A DNA stretch of 10,051 bases from assembly GCA_027596945.1 (NCBI GenBank), contig JADGJH010001429.1, positions 1-10,051 of the forward strand, in the 5' to 3' direction. This stretch comes from Physocladia obscura. Lineage: Eukaryota > Chytridiomycota > Chytridiomycetes > Chytridiales > Chytriomycetaceae. Below, piece by piece: positions 1-8,448 of this stretch (its first letter is position 1; the number at the start of each line of letters is the position of its first letter). The notes beneath the pieces are model-generated. The model worked only from the letters and a program-made list of their open reading frames with translations, did no database searches and was not told the DNA's origin. A program made the position numbers and the translations under genes.

Positions 1-418
1 GGTGTTAAGAATGAAGAAAGGGAAAGAACAAAGAAGGTACAAAATGAGGTGGGAAGTGTTTTTGTTGAGCCAACGTGAGTCATGGGAACGAAGCAAAAAA
101 TTTCAATAGGAGTGTGTCACGCAAATAGTTTGAAGCATTTGACCACACTCAACCAAAACTCACGATTCTACTATTATTGCTGTTGCTGTTGCTGTTGGGC
201 GGAAGCGGGAAACGGGAAGCAGATTACTCACTGTTGGCATGGCTATACTCGTAGTACGCCTGGGGAAGCATGGTTTCTTTGACGGATGGGAACGAAGACG
301 GGAGATTTTCTGTGAAGCGCGTTGCAACCAACGATCCCGAAGAGGTGGTCGGCGTAACGTGAGCGCTACGGACGACTCGCGCGGTGCTCAACATTCTTCG
401 GCCAATGAGGAAACTCAT
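1..418 (-). CDS. Putative mitochondrial-targeted protein, first exon and partial first intron (gene continues past position 1)
   Basis: The visible coding exon is 418-232 (187 nt, 62 codons plus one base), starting at an ATG with A at -3. The first 20 residues (MSFLIGRRMLSTARVVRSAH) carry four Arg, several Ser/Thr and no acidic residue, the usual look of a mitochondrial matrix-targeting presequence; the first acidic residue is Glu36. The following stretch ends in an aromatic patch, QAYYEYSHAN. A good donor, GTGAGT, starts at 231, just before an in-frame TAA. The remaining 231 nt look like intron: no convincing exon is visible, and it ends near position 1 in a pyrimidine-rich tract with a TTAAC branch-like site, so the acceptor probably lies just outside the window. 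The gene is in tandem with the ABCA gene upstream (189-nt gap). I do not recognise the family; a small respiratory-chain or other mitochondrial subunit is possible but unproven. Confidence 0.55.
177..197. repeat. Hexanucleotide microsatellite (TTGCTG)3
   Basis: Three perfect TTGCTG units (177-194) followed by TTG; on the minus strand this reads (CAGCAA)n. It lies inside the proposed first intron of the mitochondrial-type gene, so it is probably non-coding. A simple repeat with no evident role. Confidence 0.8.
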
Positions 419-606
419 TGTTTCTGGTTTTTTTCAAAAAAAGTGCAAATAAAGATGAACTAACACTTATTTTCGTATCATCAATCACCACATTACATCC
501 GAATAAATGAATGAATGAATGAAAATGAACAAAACCAAAAAAAGACAGACAGAAATTAAAAAAATACCATTTCCTACTTTTTCTTCCCCATTTTCAGCCA
601 GATCTT
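419..606. other. Intergenic gap between ABCA gene 1 and the mitochondrial-type gene
   Basis: This 188-nt stretch must hold the 3' untranslated region of the upstream transporter and the promoter and 5' leader of the next gene, both on the minus strand. It contains the AATG microsatellite and A-rich/T-rich runs. No clear TATA box or single convincing polyadenylation site stands out; an AATAAG-like hexamer on the minus strand near 470 is the only candidate. Confidence 0.5.
506..521. repeat. Tetranucleotide microsatellite (AATG)4
   Basis: Four perfect AATG units, flanked by imperfect AATA and AAAATG copies. It sits between the transporter stop codon (607) and the start of the next minus-strand gene (418), in presumed 3' UTR or promoter DNA. 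Confidence 0.85.
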
Positions 607-3600
607 TCACGACGTTTTTGTGGCGACATAACCTCCGGGATTCGCATCTCGAATCAATTTCAAAAACACTTCTTCGAGTGTTGTCTGTGAAATTCCCCAC
701 GATTTCACAACTCCAGAAATTCCATTAACTCCCGAAGCACTGTTCTCTTCCAACCACTTGACAAAGCTTGGAATTGACGGTGTACTTGAAAGCGGAAACT
801 GATAAATCAAAGCTCCCGCGCTATCGTCTTCCAACTTTGCTCCAGGTACCGAACTGGTCACTTTTTGCTTCATCTCTTCTGGGTTCGAAGTGATCACTGA
901 GATTCGATAACCCGCTCCATACTTGTTTTTGAGCGAGATCGAGTTGCCGATAGCGGAAAGTTGTCCGTGAGCCATAATGGCAATTCGATCTCCCAACACA
1001 TCAGCCTCCTGTTATTCACAACAATTATTTCCATCAAAAATTAAAAAAAAGGATTTATGCAAATAAAACTTTCATTACCTCCATAGAATGGGTAGTCAAA
1101 ATAATCACACGATTTTTCTTGAACTTTTCAATAAATGTCCACACGTGACGACGGTTGACCGGGTCCATTCCAGTCGTCGGTTCATCCATAAAAATAACCT
1201 TGGGATTCCCAATTGTTGCGATAACAAGCGATAAACGCCGCTTCATTCCTCCCGAATAAGTTCCCGCACGCACATCCTTGACTGTCCACAATCTCACTGC
1301 CTTGAGTCTCTCTTCAAATAATTCAGTCCACTCATACTTAGGAACCCCCTTGAGCCCAGCGTATAACTCAATATGTTCTTTGGCCGTTAAATCTTCAAAC
1401 AAAATGTCGTGTTGTGGGCATACACCAAGCATACGGCGAATCTGAGACATTTGTGTACGTACACTCAGTCCACAAATCAAGGCATCACCTGCAGTAGGAG
1501 GGGTTAAACCAGCGAGCATAGACATTGTGGTGGATTTTCCTGCTCCATTTTGTCCAAGAAGCGCCAAACTTGACATAGTTTAGATGGCAATATTTAAAAT
1601 AAAATAAAAAATTGAAAAATAAATATTACACTCACAGTTTTCCTTCAGTCAATGTCAAAGAAGAGTTTCTGACGGCATGTTTGTCCATTGTAGAAGTATA
1701 AAATCGACTCTTTCTGTAAGTTTTACGCAGCCGAACAATCTTGATAGCACTATCATCCTCTGCGAAAATTAAAAAAAAAAAAGAAAATAAAGAAATAAAA
1801 ACAGCAGCCTTACCAAGAGACAAAGCTTTCACTCTCTCAGCAGCAACATCTTCCTCCTCGTTCTCAAATACAAGATCCCCTGCAACCACAGCCCCATTTC
1901 TTCTTGTCCATTCTGCAACATCCAACTCACCACGAACTTTTTCATAACCCCAATAATTGGGCAATAATGGGAACCACAATGGCTGTGCTGTACCGTATTC
2001 GTCCGGAATCACAGCGTCGAAGTACCACGTCAAAATAGCATAGAGCACAATATCCGCAATCATCATAACCCACAAAACAACTGGGTGTGTTAACTGCGGA
2101 TACCCATTTGAACCGTAGTTTGGGAGAAGATTTTGGGGAATGTCTGAGTACAAACTAGACCATGGAAATCCGGGACCAGGGATGTATGTTGACGTTAAAT
2201 CGTCCAGGTGGCCAGTAGTGAAGGTGCTAATGTCGAGAAAGATACGACCAAAGTTGAAAAATGGAATAATAGCCAGAACTGTAAAACATAAGTTAAAAAA
2301 AGTCCAGGAAAAAAATCAAGAAAAAAAAATCACAAGAACAATACTTACTCCATGGAACGAATTGTGGAATGAGACTAGGAACCCACCAAATATAACCTAA
2401 TGTGCTTGAAGAAAACACAAAACTTTCAAACAAGAGACCAATAACAAACACAAAGATTCCCATCAAAACTGCAGCTCTTGCTTGCCGAACAAAGCATGTC
2501 ATCATAAAAGCAAGCATCACCATACTTTCACCAAATAGAAAAAAAGTGATCCAAATGGCAAAAAAATTTGAATTCTTGAAAGCCTCAAACCCAAATGCAA
2601 TGCCAAGAACAACTGTGATGAAAGAATTAACCAAAACGAGACATGAGATACTCAGGTAGTTCGAAATCCAGTACACAGATGGGTAGAGACCCATCATTTC
2701 CATTCCATGACGCAGTTTGGCTTCTTTTTCTCCAACAATTTGATTTAGAACTGAAATAAAAATAACCATCTGTTGGTTTCAATAATTTAGCCAGAAAAAT
2801 TGGAATAAATGAAGAACTCACTACTGAGCAAAAGAAGAAACATGCGCCAAGACTTTCAACAATAGTATCTGACAAAGTGACTGCTGGAATTAGAGGCCAA
2901 TCTTTAAGTTGGTAGTCCAAAGTGGCTTGTTGTGTGTCACCGTTGACATGAGTTACTATTTTATTTTTAATTAAAACTTGCTGCATTCCATTTGACGTAT
3001 TACTCAACTAATGGCTTCATCCAATCCTCGAATAACACTCACTAGTTCGCGACCAAAAATATCACTGGAATTTGCGGTAAGACTGGCATTATACCAAAGT
3101 TGGTAACGCACATTCAGGTGCGGAGAGGTGACTGTGTCAAACGTGACGGCCCATCTTGTTACGTTAGGATGATTCAGAGCGTAGTTATAAATGTAATCTT
3201 GTGATTGGACTGGATAAATTGTGGCCTTGTCGTCAGAGGATGGCGAGTAGTTTGGATCGGAAAGAACTGTGCTTGAGATCGTAAAAGAAACACCAGTACG
3301 GTTCAAGTTTGCGGAAGCAAAGTTTTTCATATATTGCGTGGTCTCAGCAGTTTGTGGATAGTACATAAAAAGGAGACAATTTCCCGTGTATGACTTGATT
3401 GAAAGAAAATTCGCAATTAGTTTCAAAATATTTTTGGGAGCAGATGTAATCACATACAGTACAAGGAGGAACACCTGGAAAGCATCAATTAGTTCAAGAT
3501 AAGGGAGAAAATTTGAGGTGACAAACCACTGAGTGCACCGATAGGTGGGTGAAGATCAGAAATGCGTTGGTTGGAATAGTCTGCTTGCTGCAGAACATAT

Positions 3601-3901
3601 AGCACAAGATGGAAAATGAGGGGAGCAAACACAGCTTGGGCTAACGTTGATGCGAGGTAGCGATACTATTTGGATTGTCAGGAATAAATTGTGGTGGCAT
3701 CTTTGAAAAAGATGAAACGAAAACCTGCAGAATGGCGTTACGCTTGAGCATGATGCGCATCTGAGACACAAATGCAACGATGAACGGTTGTTTATTGAGC
3801 AGAGCAGGAGATGCATCGAGCAGCCCGAGGCCGTTTTCATCGCCAATTCCGTTGTCGACGCCGGCGTCTTTAGCTGGAAGAAATCCTTCGGGAGTTGCCA
3901 T
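607..3901 (-). CDS. Half-size ABCA-type ABC transporter (gene 1), ten exons
   Basis: ABCA-family pump, likely moving lipids or sterols across a membrane. Exons: 3901-3725, 3665-3527, 3474-3458, 3393-3009, 2955-2822, 2769-2349, 2278-1814, 1759-1636, 1568-1079, 1008-607; 2754 nt, 917 residues plus TGA. TM1 is about residues 63-84, then an extracytoplasmic loop (about 87-270) with sequons at N142, N188, N213 and N219. The coupling EKE is 298-300, followed by further membrane segments to about 505 and the ABCA-typical VIPDEYGTAQPLWFP stretch. The NBD is complete: A-loop Tyr594, Walker A GQNGAGKST 626-634, Q673, signature YSGGM 725-729, Walker B VIFMDE 745-750, H781; C-terminal LEEVFL 895-900. One TMD plus one NBD means a half transporter that must dimerise. 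The start ATG has G at +4 but C at -3; no upstream ATG competes in the 220 nt before it. Substrate unknown; exon edges are inferred without cDNA. Confidence 0.93.
1760..1813 (-). other. Intron 7 of ABCA gene 1: 54 nt, in frame and stop-free
   Basis: Donor GTAAGG follows codon fragment G, and the acceptor is TTTTCGCAG. Removing it joins KALSL to EDDSAIKIV, the normal approach to an ABCA NBD. Its length is 18 codons and it has no stop in the gene's frame, so a retained intron would add a hydrophobic, Phe-rich insert. The strong donor, poly-T tract and off-pattern residues make me call it an intron, not coding. Confidence 0.8.
3458..3474 (-). other. 17-nt micro-exon (exon 3) of ABCA gene 1
   Basis: The exon GTGTTCCTCCTTGTACT lies between a 52-nt intron (3526-3475, GTTTGT..CAG) and a 64-nt intron (3457-3394, GTATGT..AAG). 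It completes a Gly codon and adds V-P-P-C-T, giving GALSGVPPCTSYTGNCLLF. This matches the expected ABCA layout of a short GG-x-P-x-C segment followed by a second Cys. Reading straight through the first intron hits TAA. Reading through the second intron stays open but gives a hydrophobic run in place of the Cys-containing segment. Confidence 0.75.
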
Positions 3902-4093
3902 TAGAGATGGTTAGTTTTGGGTTCTGATGAGGCTGTTTGTGAAGATTTCAGCAAGTTTGTAATTTTCCCGTTCTGCAATGGATCGTCGGATGCTCTCAAG
4001 ATTGATCGGATGTTTAAATCTTTTTTTCGCGTTTCTTTCCACTGTTGATTGTGCCTTTGATTGCACGGGTTTCGTTCCTTGAAGTTCAACTGA

Positions 4094-4106
4094 ATTGGCA
4101 GATTGG
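4094..4106 (-). promoter_or_regulatory. Two closely spaced CCAAT-like boxes upstream of ABCA gene 1
   Basis: ATTGG occurs at 4094-4098 and again at 4102-4106 on the plus strand, so the minus strand reads CCAAT twice within 13 bp, about 195-205 bp upstream of the gene 1 ATG. CCAAT boxes bind the Hap/NF-Y complex in many fungi and animals. The motif is short and could be chance. Confidence 0.3.
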
Positions 4107-4249
4107 AAATAATCGCTCAAAATTGACTGCCAAGAAAAAAGACAAATTCAATAAGGGACAATTGATTTTGATTGATTTGTCACAGCAAAGGTCAAAACCA
4201 GAAATCGATACAAAGCCAGATCAACTTTATTCTGCTGTTCATCTGTTTT

Positions 4250-4283
4250 TATCCGTGTCCGTTTCTATATCCGTGTCTGTGTC
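4250..4283. repeat. Imperfect 16-bp direct repeat, 18-bp period
   Basis: TATCCGTGTCCGTTTC (4250-4265) is followed by TATCCGTGTCTGTGTC (4268-4283), 14 of 16 bases identical, offset by 18 bp. It lies in the divergent promoter region, 205-240 bp upstream of the gene 2 ATG. It may be a paired factor-binding site or simple-sequence slippage. Confidence 0.6.
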
Positions 4284-4386
4284 GATCCGCTTTCAAGTCG
4301 CTTTATTTGGTTACCAGTCAGTGCGAGCGTATTATTGCTGTCAAAGCCACAAAAACTAAACAAAAGTGAACGGAGTAATAACGCTA

Positions 4387-4419
4387 ATCAAGCTGCTTTT
4401 CAACGCCGACAAGCTTGAT
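4387..4419. repeat. 8-bp inverted repeat (dyad) in the divergent promoter
   Basis: ATCAAGCT (4387-4394) and its exact reverse complement AGCTTGAT (4412-4419) are separated by 17 bp. The dyad sits immediately upstream of the TATATAT element and about 70-100 bp before the gene 2 ATG, a good place for a regulator-binding site. As RNA it could only form a weak hairpin. Confidence 0.5.
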
Positions 4420-4423
4420 AAAC

Positions 4424-4430
4424 TATATAT
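4424..4430 (+). promoter_or_regulatory. TATA-like element upstream of ABCA gene 2
   Basis: TATATAT lies 58-64 bp before the ATG at 4488, a plausible distance for a TATA box with a 5' leader of about 30 nt. No transcript data; A/T-rich motifs are common in this genome. Confidence 0.4.
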
Positions 4431-4487
4431 TCATCTGCTTTGAAATCATTCGGTTCTCTTCTTTCGGATCCTACCATAAATATCGAA

Positions 4488-7400
4488 ATGGCGATTAGCT
4501 CCGGCAAGCCTAATCAACTCAAGGCCCTGTCTCGCAAGACGGTGTCCTTTCAAAAGAGGCAAATGTTTACAAACATCTGCTGCATCTGGTTGGTGCATTT
4601 TTGCTTTCTCCGGTTTTTTCTCAATCCATTCCACAAAACAGTCTATGTCCTCTTTTGATGGTTATCATTTCGGCCGGTATTGGCACTCTGATCAACTATT
4701 TGATCAAAAGGTCGCAGACTCCTGAAAGTGAGTTCTCTTTTTCGCATTATATGTAAGAATTAACAAACATGTACAGACTTGATGTACTGTAGCAACAACA
4801 ACTCCTTAACATCGGATGGATGGCCAATATGGAACTCATCCGATCCCCGAGTCTATGGAATTAACGATACTACCGCAGACGGAAGTCCACCTTTGAAATC
4901 AGTTAACTTTTACTATTTCTATGACACAGCCAGTTTACTTTCCAGTACATCTGCGCCTGGTGCAAGCCTTCTTAGTGCGAAACATTCATGTAAGTTTCCA
5001 GCATTCTTCCTATTCGCCTTGCATTCCTTGTCTTGTTAATATTTGCTACAAAGGTGTATTTTGGTTTGGCGATGAGTATCCGCAAAATTCTAAAATCTAT
5101 GAATTGAACGCCAACCTCAATGCCTCAGGAAAAATTGACTCCACTTATATTCCTCCACCAGACGGGGGATGGATTGCTCAGTTCACCAAACTGCTGAGTG
5201 GTTCTGGAAGTTTCGATACAACTGCCTTTTCACAATTTTTGCAATTCCAGCAAGCAAGTTGGGCTATTGTTGGTGCCAAATCTGGCTTAGAACCTGCTTT
5301 GGGATTCTTGAATAATGTTGGCCCGATTTCGGAAGCCCAAGCGACTGTTCTTCTGCAAAACGTGACCCATATTCTTGAACCCACCTATTCCGTGTCTTCT
5401 GGTCTCTTAGGTGCCGTTTCTCAAAGAGCATATATCAACCTTACAGATTCAAGTAAAGGATATAGTCTGTCAAACCTTGCATTGGTTCCCTACTTTGTTA
5501 GAAATAACTCTCTTTCGTCTGATGATGATCTTGATACTCTGTTACAAGAGTATTTGGACGATATTATTGTTGGTCTTGCGGCTTTGAACAAGTCAATCTT
5601 GTTGCAGCCATCGAAGGATCAATCGGCTGCTGCTTTAGAAGCATTTTATCTCAGTGCAGATGCTATCACGGCTGAAATGCCTTATGGTTAAAATATATTT
5701 TTTTCTCTTCATCGCCCATGTAATTGACCGCAATTACAGGAGGTTTATACTTAGATGAGTTCGATGCAGAAAACAACACAATTCGTATGATTTTTCACTA
5801 CGGTACAGACACACGTATTGGAGCTTCAAGTAGTTTCCCGTCTGCTGGATTCCGTCTGCTGGAAACTGTGGCTCAAATCGGCCAAGCTTCACTCAGGGCG
5901 TTTAGCACCGCTGGAAACTCTTCCCTTGCAAGCGCGACAATCACTCAAGGTCTTCGTCTTTTTCCGCAAATCGTCAACACCGCCACAACATTTCCATTTG
6001 GTGGCTTAATAGGGGGAATTCTGTATCCATTTGGTGTCAGTTTTTTACTTCCGATTTTTGTGATTATGCTTGTGAAAGAAAAAGAAGATCGAATGTTTGT
6101 GAAAACTACACCCCTTTTTTTTTTTTCTATTTTTTTCTTTATTTCTCATATATTCTAAACTACCTGAAACAGCTTCATTATGATGAAAATGAACGGGGTC
6201 AAAGCTTGGGCGTACTACTTGTCACATTATGTCACATTTTTTATTCTTTTCTTTTTCTCAACCCTGATTTTCATCATTGCTGGAAAAGGGTCGCAGCTTG
6301 ACATGTTTACCAAAACTTCCTTACTAGTTTTGGTAATTCTTTTTTTCTTGTGGGGAAATGTGCAAATCATGCTTGCCTTTATTCTTGCGACTTTGTTCAG
6401 CAAGTCTCGTATTGCTCTTGTCATGACATTCATGATTGTTCTTGTAGGAGTTGTGATTTCTCTCGTTCTGAGCAGCCTGTACGAGAAAGGAACTCAATCC
6501 CCTTACCTTAATATATGGGCACCGTTTGCTTTCTACCGTGCTCTTAATCTTATGAATGTTGCTGCGTACACTCCAAATGATGTGGTAAGTCTCAATTTTA
6601 ATGAAAGTTTATGAATTAAATAAAATTTAATAAAATAGCCATACGGATTTGATCAACTTAAAGGTGGCAGCGAGTTTCAATCAATTTGCACCTTCTTGTT
6701 TTTTGAAATATTTGTTTACGGCGCAATCGCATTATACATGTCCCAAGTTATTCCGACTGAGTTTGGTATTGTTCGACCATGGCACTTTCCCATCACCGAT
6801 CTGCTCGCGCTCTCGTCGAAGAAAAAAGCTTCCAATGCTTCGAAGAATGCCGAAGCGTTAGCGGCAGCCCAAGATCTTGATGAGCGTGAGGACGATGACG
6901 TTAGAGCGGAGAGACGGCGTGTAGATGACGGAATGCTTGACGATGAGGAACATACAATTGTTATGCGACACATGAAGAAAGTGTATCCAGGACGGAAAGG
7001 ACTTGGACCAAAGATTGCAGTTCGAGATGTTACTTTTGCGGAAAAAGCGGGCGGTATTTTTGGACTTTTGGGGTGAGAGAACTTTAGTCGTTGTTTTTTA
7101 TTCACTGAATTGCATTTGCATATATGTAGACCAAACGGAGCCGGAAAAACAACCCTAATTTCGATCTTGACCGGACTCTACGAAGCATCAGGGGGTGAGG
7201 CGAGACTCGCCGGTTTTGATATTAAGACAGATACGGCAAATGTGTACAAGAGCATTGGTGTTTGCCCTCAATTCGATATTCTTTGGGATGATTTGACTGT
7301 CTCGGAGCATCTTTATTTCTACGCTCGGTTGAAGGGGGTTATCGGAAAAAGCGAAGTTGAAGCGGTTGAAAATAGTTTGAAACAAGTGTCGTTGGACGCA

Positions 7401-8072
7401 TTGAGAAACAGATTGAGTAAAAGTTTGAGTGGCGGTGAGAGAAGAAGATTGTCAATTGCGATTGCGCTTGTCGGTGCACCTAAAGTTGTCTTTTTGGATG
7501 AACCAACTGTGGGTATATCTTTCCTTCGAATATTTCTGAAAATCAATTTAACAGACTGGTCTTGATCCGGAGGTTCGTCGCCTAATTTGGAATATTATTC
7601 AAAATGCTCGTGATAACAAAACAATTATTTTAACCACCCACTCCATGGAGGTTTGTTATTGCATTTAAATGCACTTTTCTTTTAAATATTTATTCAACAG
7701 GAAGCTGAAGCTTTGTGTTACCGTATCGGTATCATGGCTAAAGGATCTCTTCGATGTCTTGGAAATCCATTGCGTCTTAAAGAGTTGTATGGCACTGGTT
7801 TCAAGCTGGCTTTCTACAGCAAAGCAGAAGATACTGCGCGGGCCTGTGCCTACGTTGAAACAATTTTGCCACCTGGATGGAAACAAATTGACGCGTTTAG
7901 TACAAATACTGCTTACGAATTTCCTGCAGCGTCTCATGTGATTTCGGATCTTTTTCAAGCTATTGAAAAACATAAGACTGAAAATGGAATTTTGCAGTGG
8001 GGTATTTCACAGACAACTCTTGAGGAAGTATTTTTGCGTATTATCTCTGATGATGATGCTAATGCAGATTGA
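4488..8072 (+). CDS. Half-size ABCA-type ABC transporter with large extracellular domain (gene 2), ten exons
   Basis: ABCA-family pump, probably for lipids. Exons: 4488-4588, 4642-4727, 4777-4989, 5054-5686, 5740-6094, 6173-6584, 6639-7072, 7130-7508, 7555-7650, 7701-8072; 3081 nt, 1026 residues plus TGA. The N-terminus has the RKTVSFQKRQMFTNIC pattern seen before TM1 (about 30-52). An extracytoplasmic domain of about 370 residues follows, with roughly ten N-x-S/T sites. TM2 is about 435-456, then EKE 458-460, further membrane segments to about 640, an ABCA-typical VIPTEFGIVRPWHF stretch and a charged linker (about 660-704). NBD: A-loop Tyr716, Walker A GPNGAGKTT 745-753, Q792, signature LSGGE 844-848, Walker B VVFLDE 864-869, H900; C-terminal LEEVFL 1010-1015. 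Layout resembles the half-size ABCA proteins of plants. Start: no in-frame ATG upstream; G at -3 and +4. The donor of intron 4 (GTTAAA) is weak, but no other GT precedes the stop. Confidence 0.93.
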
Positions 8073-8150
8073 TAATTTCGTGTCTTTTATGTTGTTCATT
8101 TTATTGTTGTTTTTTTTTTTTTGTTTTTGGTCTGTTTTTTCGTCGTTAAA

Positions 8151-8327
8151 ATGAAAAAAAGTTCTTCGAAAGATTTGCACAAACGATTGTCATTCAAAAT
8201 CAAAAATTGTCCACAAGAATTTGAAAAAATACAGATAGAAGTGCTTGAAAGCTTCACACAAAACCGTTTCTGTTCGAAAATTTTGAACCAACTTACAGTA
8301 ATTGCGACAAGTTTGTCTTTCGCTTGA
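8151..8327 (+). CDS. Doubtful small ORF, 58 codons
   Basis: ATG at 8151, TGA at 8325-8327. The product is Lys/Ser-rich at its start (MKKSSSKDLHKRLSF) and has no recognisable domain or membrane segment. It sits just after a poly-T tract and 121 nt before the next gene's ATG. It could be a small gene, an upstream ORF on a long leader of that gene, or a chance frame in A/T-rich DNA; I favour chance. Confidence 0.18.
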   Translation: MKKSSSKDLHKRLSFKIKNCPQEFEKIQIEVLESFTQNRFCSKILNQLTVIATSLSFA

Positions 8328-8369
8328 AAATGTGTTTTCGCAACTGAACACTGATTAAATACTGTCCTT

Positions 8370-8415
8370 ATGGGCAATGGTTCATCTTAATTCTTCGAAT
8401 AGAGTTTACATATAA
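8370..8415 (+). promoter_or_regulatory. Two overlapping tiny upstream ORFs before the lipidated-protein gene
   Basis: ATG at 8370 encodes M-G-N-G-S-S and stops at 8388-8390. A second ATG at 8377, in another frame, encodes 12 residues and stops at 8413-8415. If transcription starts upstream of 8370 they would be short uORFs ending 33-58 nt before the main ATG (8449) and could lower its translation. A TATA-like box at 8411 argues for a later start site, in which case they are not transcribed. Confidence 0.25.
8411..8415 (+). promoter_or_regulatory. TATA-like element upstream of the lipidated-protein gene
   Basis: TATAA in the context ACATATAACGCG, 34-38 bp before the ATG at 8449. If it is a true TATA box the 5' leader would be very short, about 10 nt. 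Weak evidence on motif alone. Confidence 0.3.
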
Positions 8416-8448
8416 CGCGTTGGCACCTTTACATAAATATTTTGAAAA

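Larger units (their letters stand above)
3902..4487. promoter_or_regulatory. Shared divergent promoter region of the two ABCA genes
   Basis: This 586-bp gap separates the ATG of the minus-strand transporter (3901) from the ATG of the plus-strand transporter (4488), so it must contain both promoters and 5' leaders. Both strands have open frames of 60-100 codons, but these begin at TTG and match no visible domain, so I regard the region as non-coding. Contents worth noting are two ATTGG (CCAAT on the minus strand) sites, a 16-bp direct repeat, an 8-bp dyad and a TATATAT box, each listed separately. Confidence 0.8.
8073..8448. other. Intergenic region between ABCA gene 2 and the lipidated-protein gene
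   Basis: Contains the 3' UTR of the transporter, with a run of 13 T (8110-8122), and the promoter and leader of the following gene. One 58-codon ATG-started ORF and two very short ATG frames lie here; see separate entries. No RNA gene seen. Confidence 0.6.

Noticed and set aside
239..463. Plus-strand open frame covering the mitochondrial-type exon
   Set aside because: It is antisense to an exon with a good start, presequence and GTGAGT donor; its Arg-rich product is a typical shadow.
2293..2348. C-terminal hydrophobic tail CSCDFFFLIFFLDFF after QFVPWSKY in gene 1
   Set aside because: This is read-through into intron 6 (donor GTAAGT at 2348); splicing to 2278 gives ILAIIPFFNFGRIF, which fits an ABCA membrane segment.
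3911..4120. Open frame of about 69 codons on the minus strand, ending 10 nt before the ABCA gene 1 ATG
   Set aside because: It has no ATG (it opens at TTG), no recognisable domain, and lies where the 5' leader and promoter must be. Kept as non-coding.
4045..4369. Two overlapping plus-strand open frames upstream of ABCA gene 2
   Set aside because: Both begin at TTG; the products are odd Cys/Phe/Tyr-rich or repeat-derived sequences crossing the TATCCGTGTC direct repeat. They look like chance frames in promoter DNA.
5687..5739. Apparent stop (TAA) and later TGA/TAG stops at exon ends, suggesting that gene 2 could be a broken pseudogene
   Set aside because: Each stop lies inside a short GT..AG intron whose removal restores an in-frame ABCA sequence; all motifs needed for ATP use are intact and total length is a multiple of three.
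6716..7105. 129-codon minus-strand open frame within ABCA gene 2
   Set aside because: It is antisense to the linker and NBD start of the transporter, which has clear family motifs; the Ser-rich product reflects complementary codons.
8110..8122. Run of 13 T as a possible terminator or transposon tail
   Set aside because: No target-site duplication, no mobile-element coding sequence and no hairpin seen; it fits a T-rich 3' flank like other homopolymer runs here.
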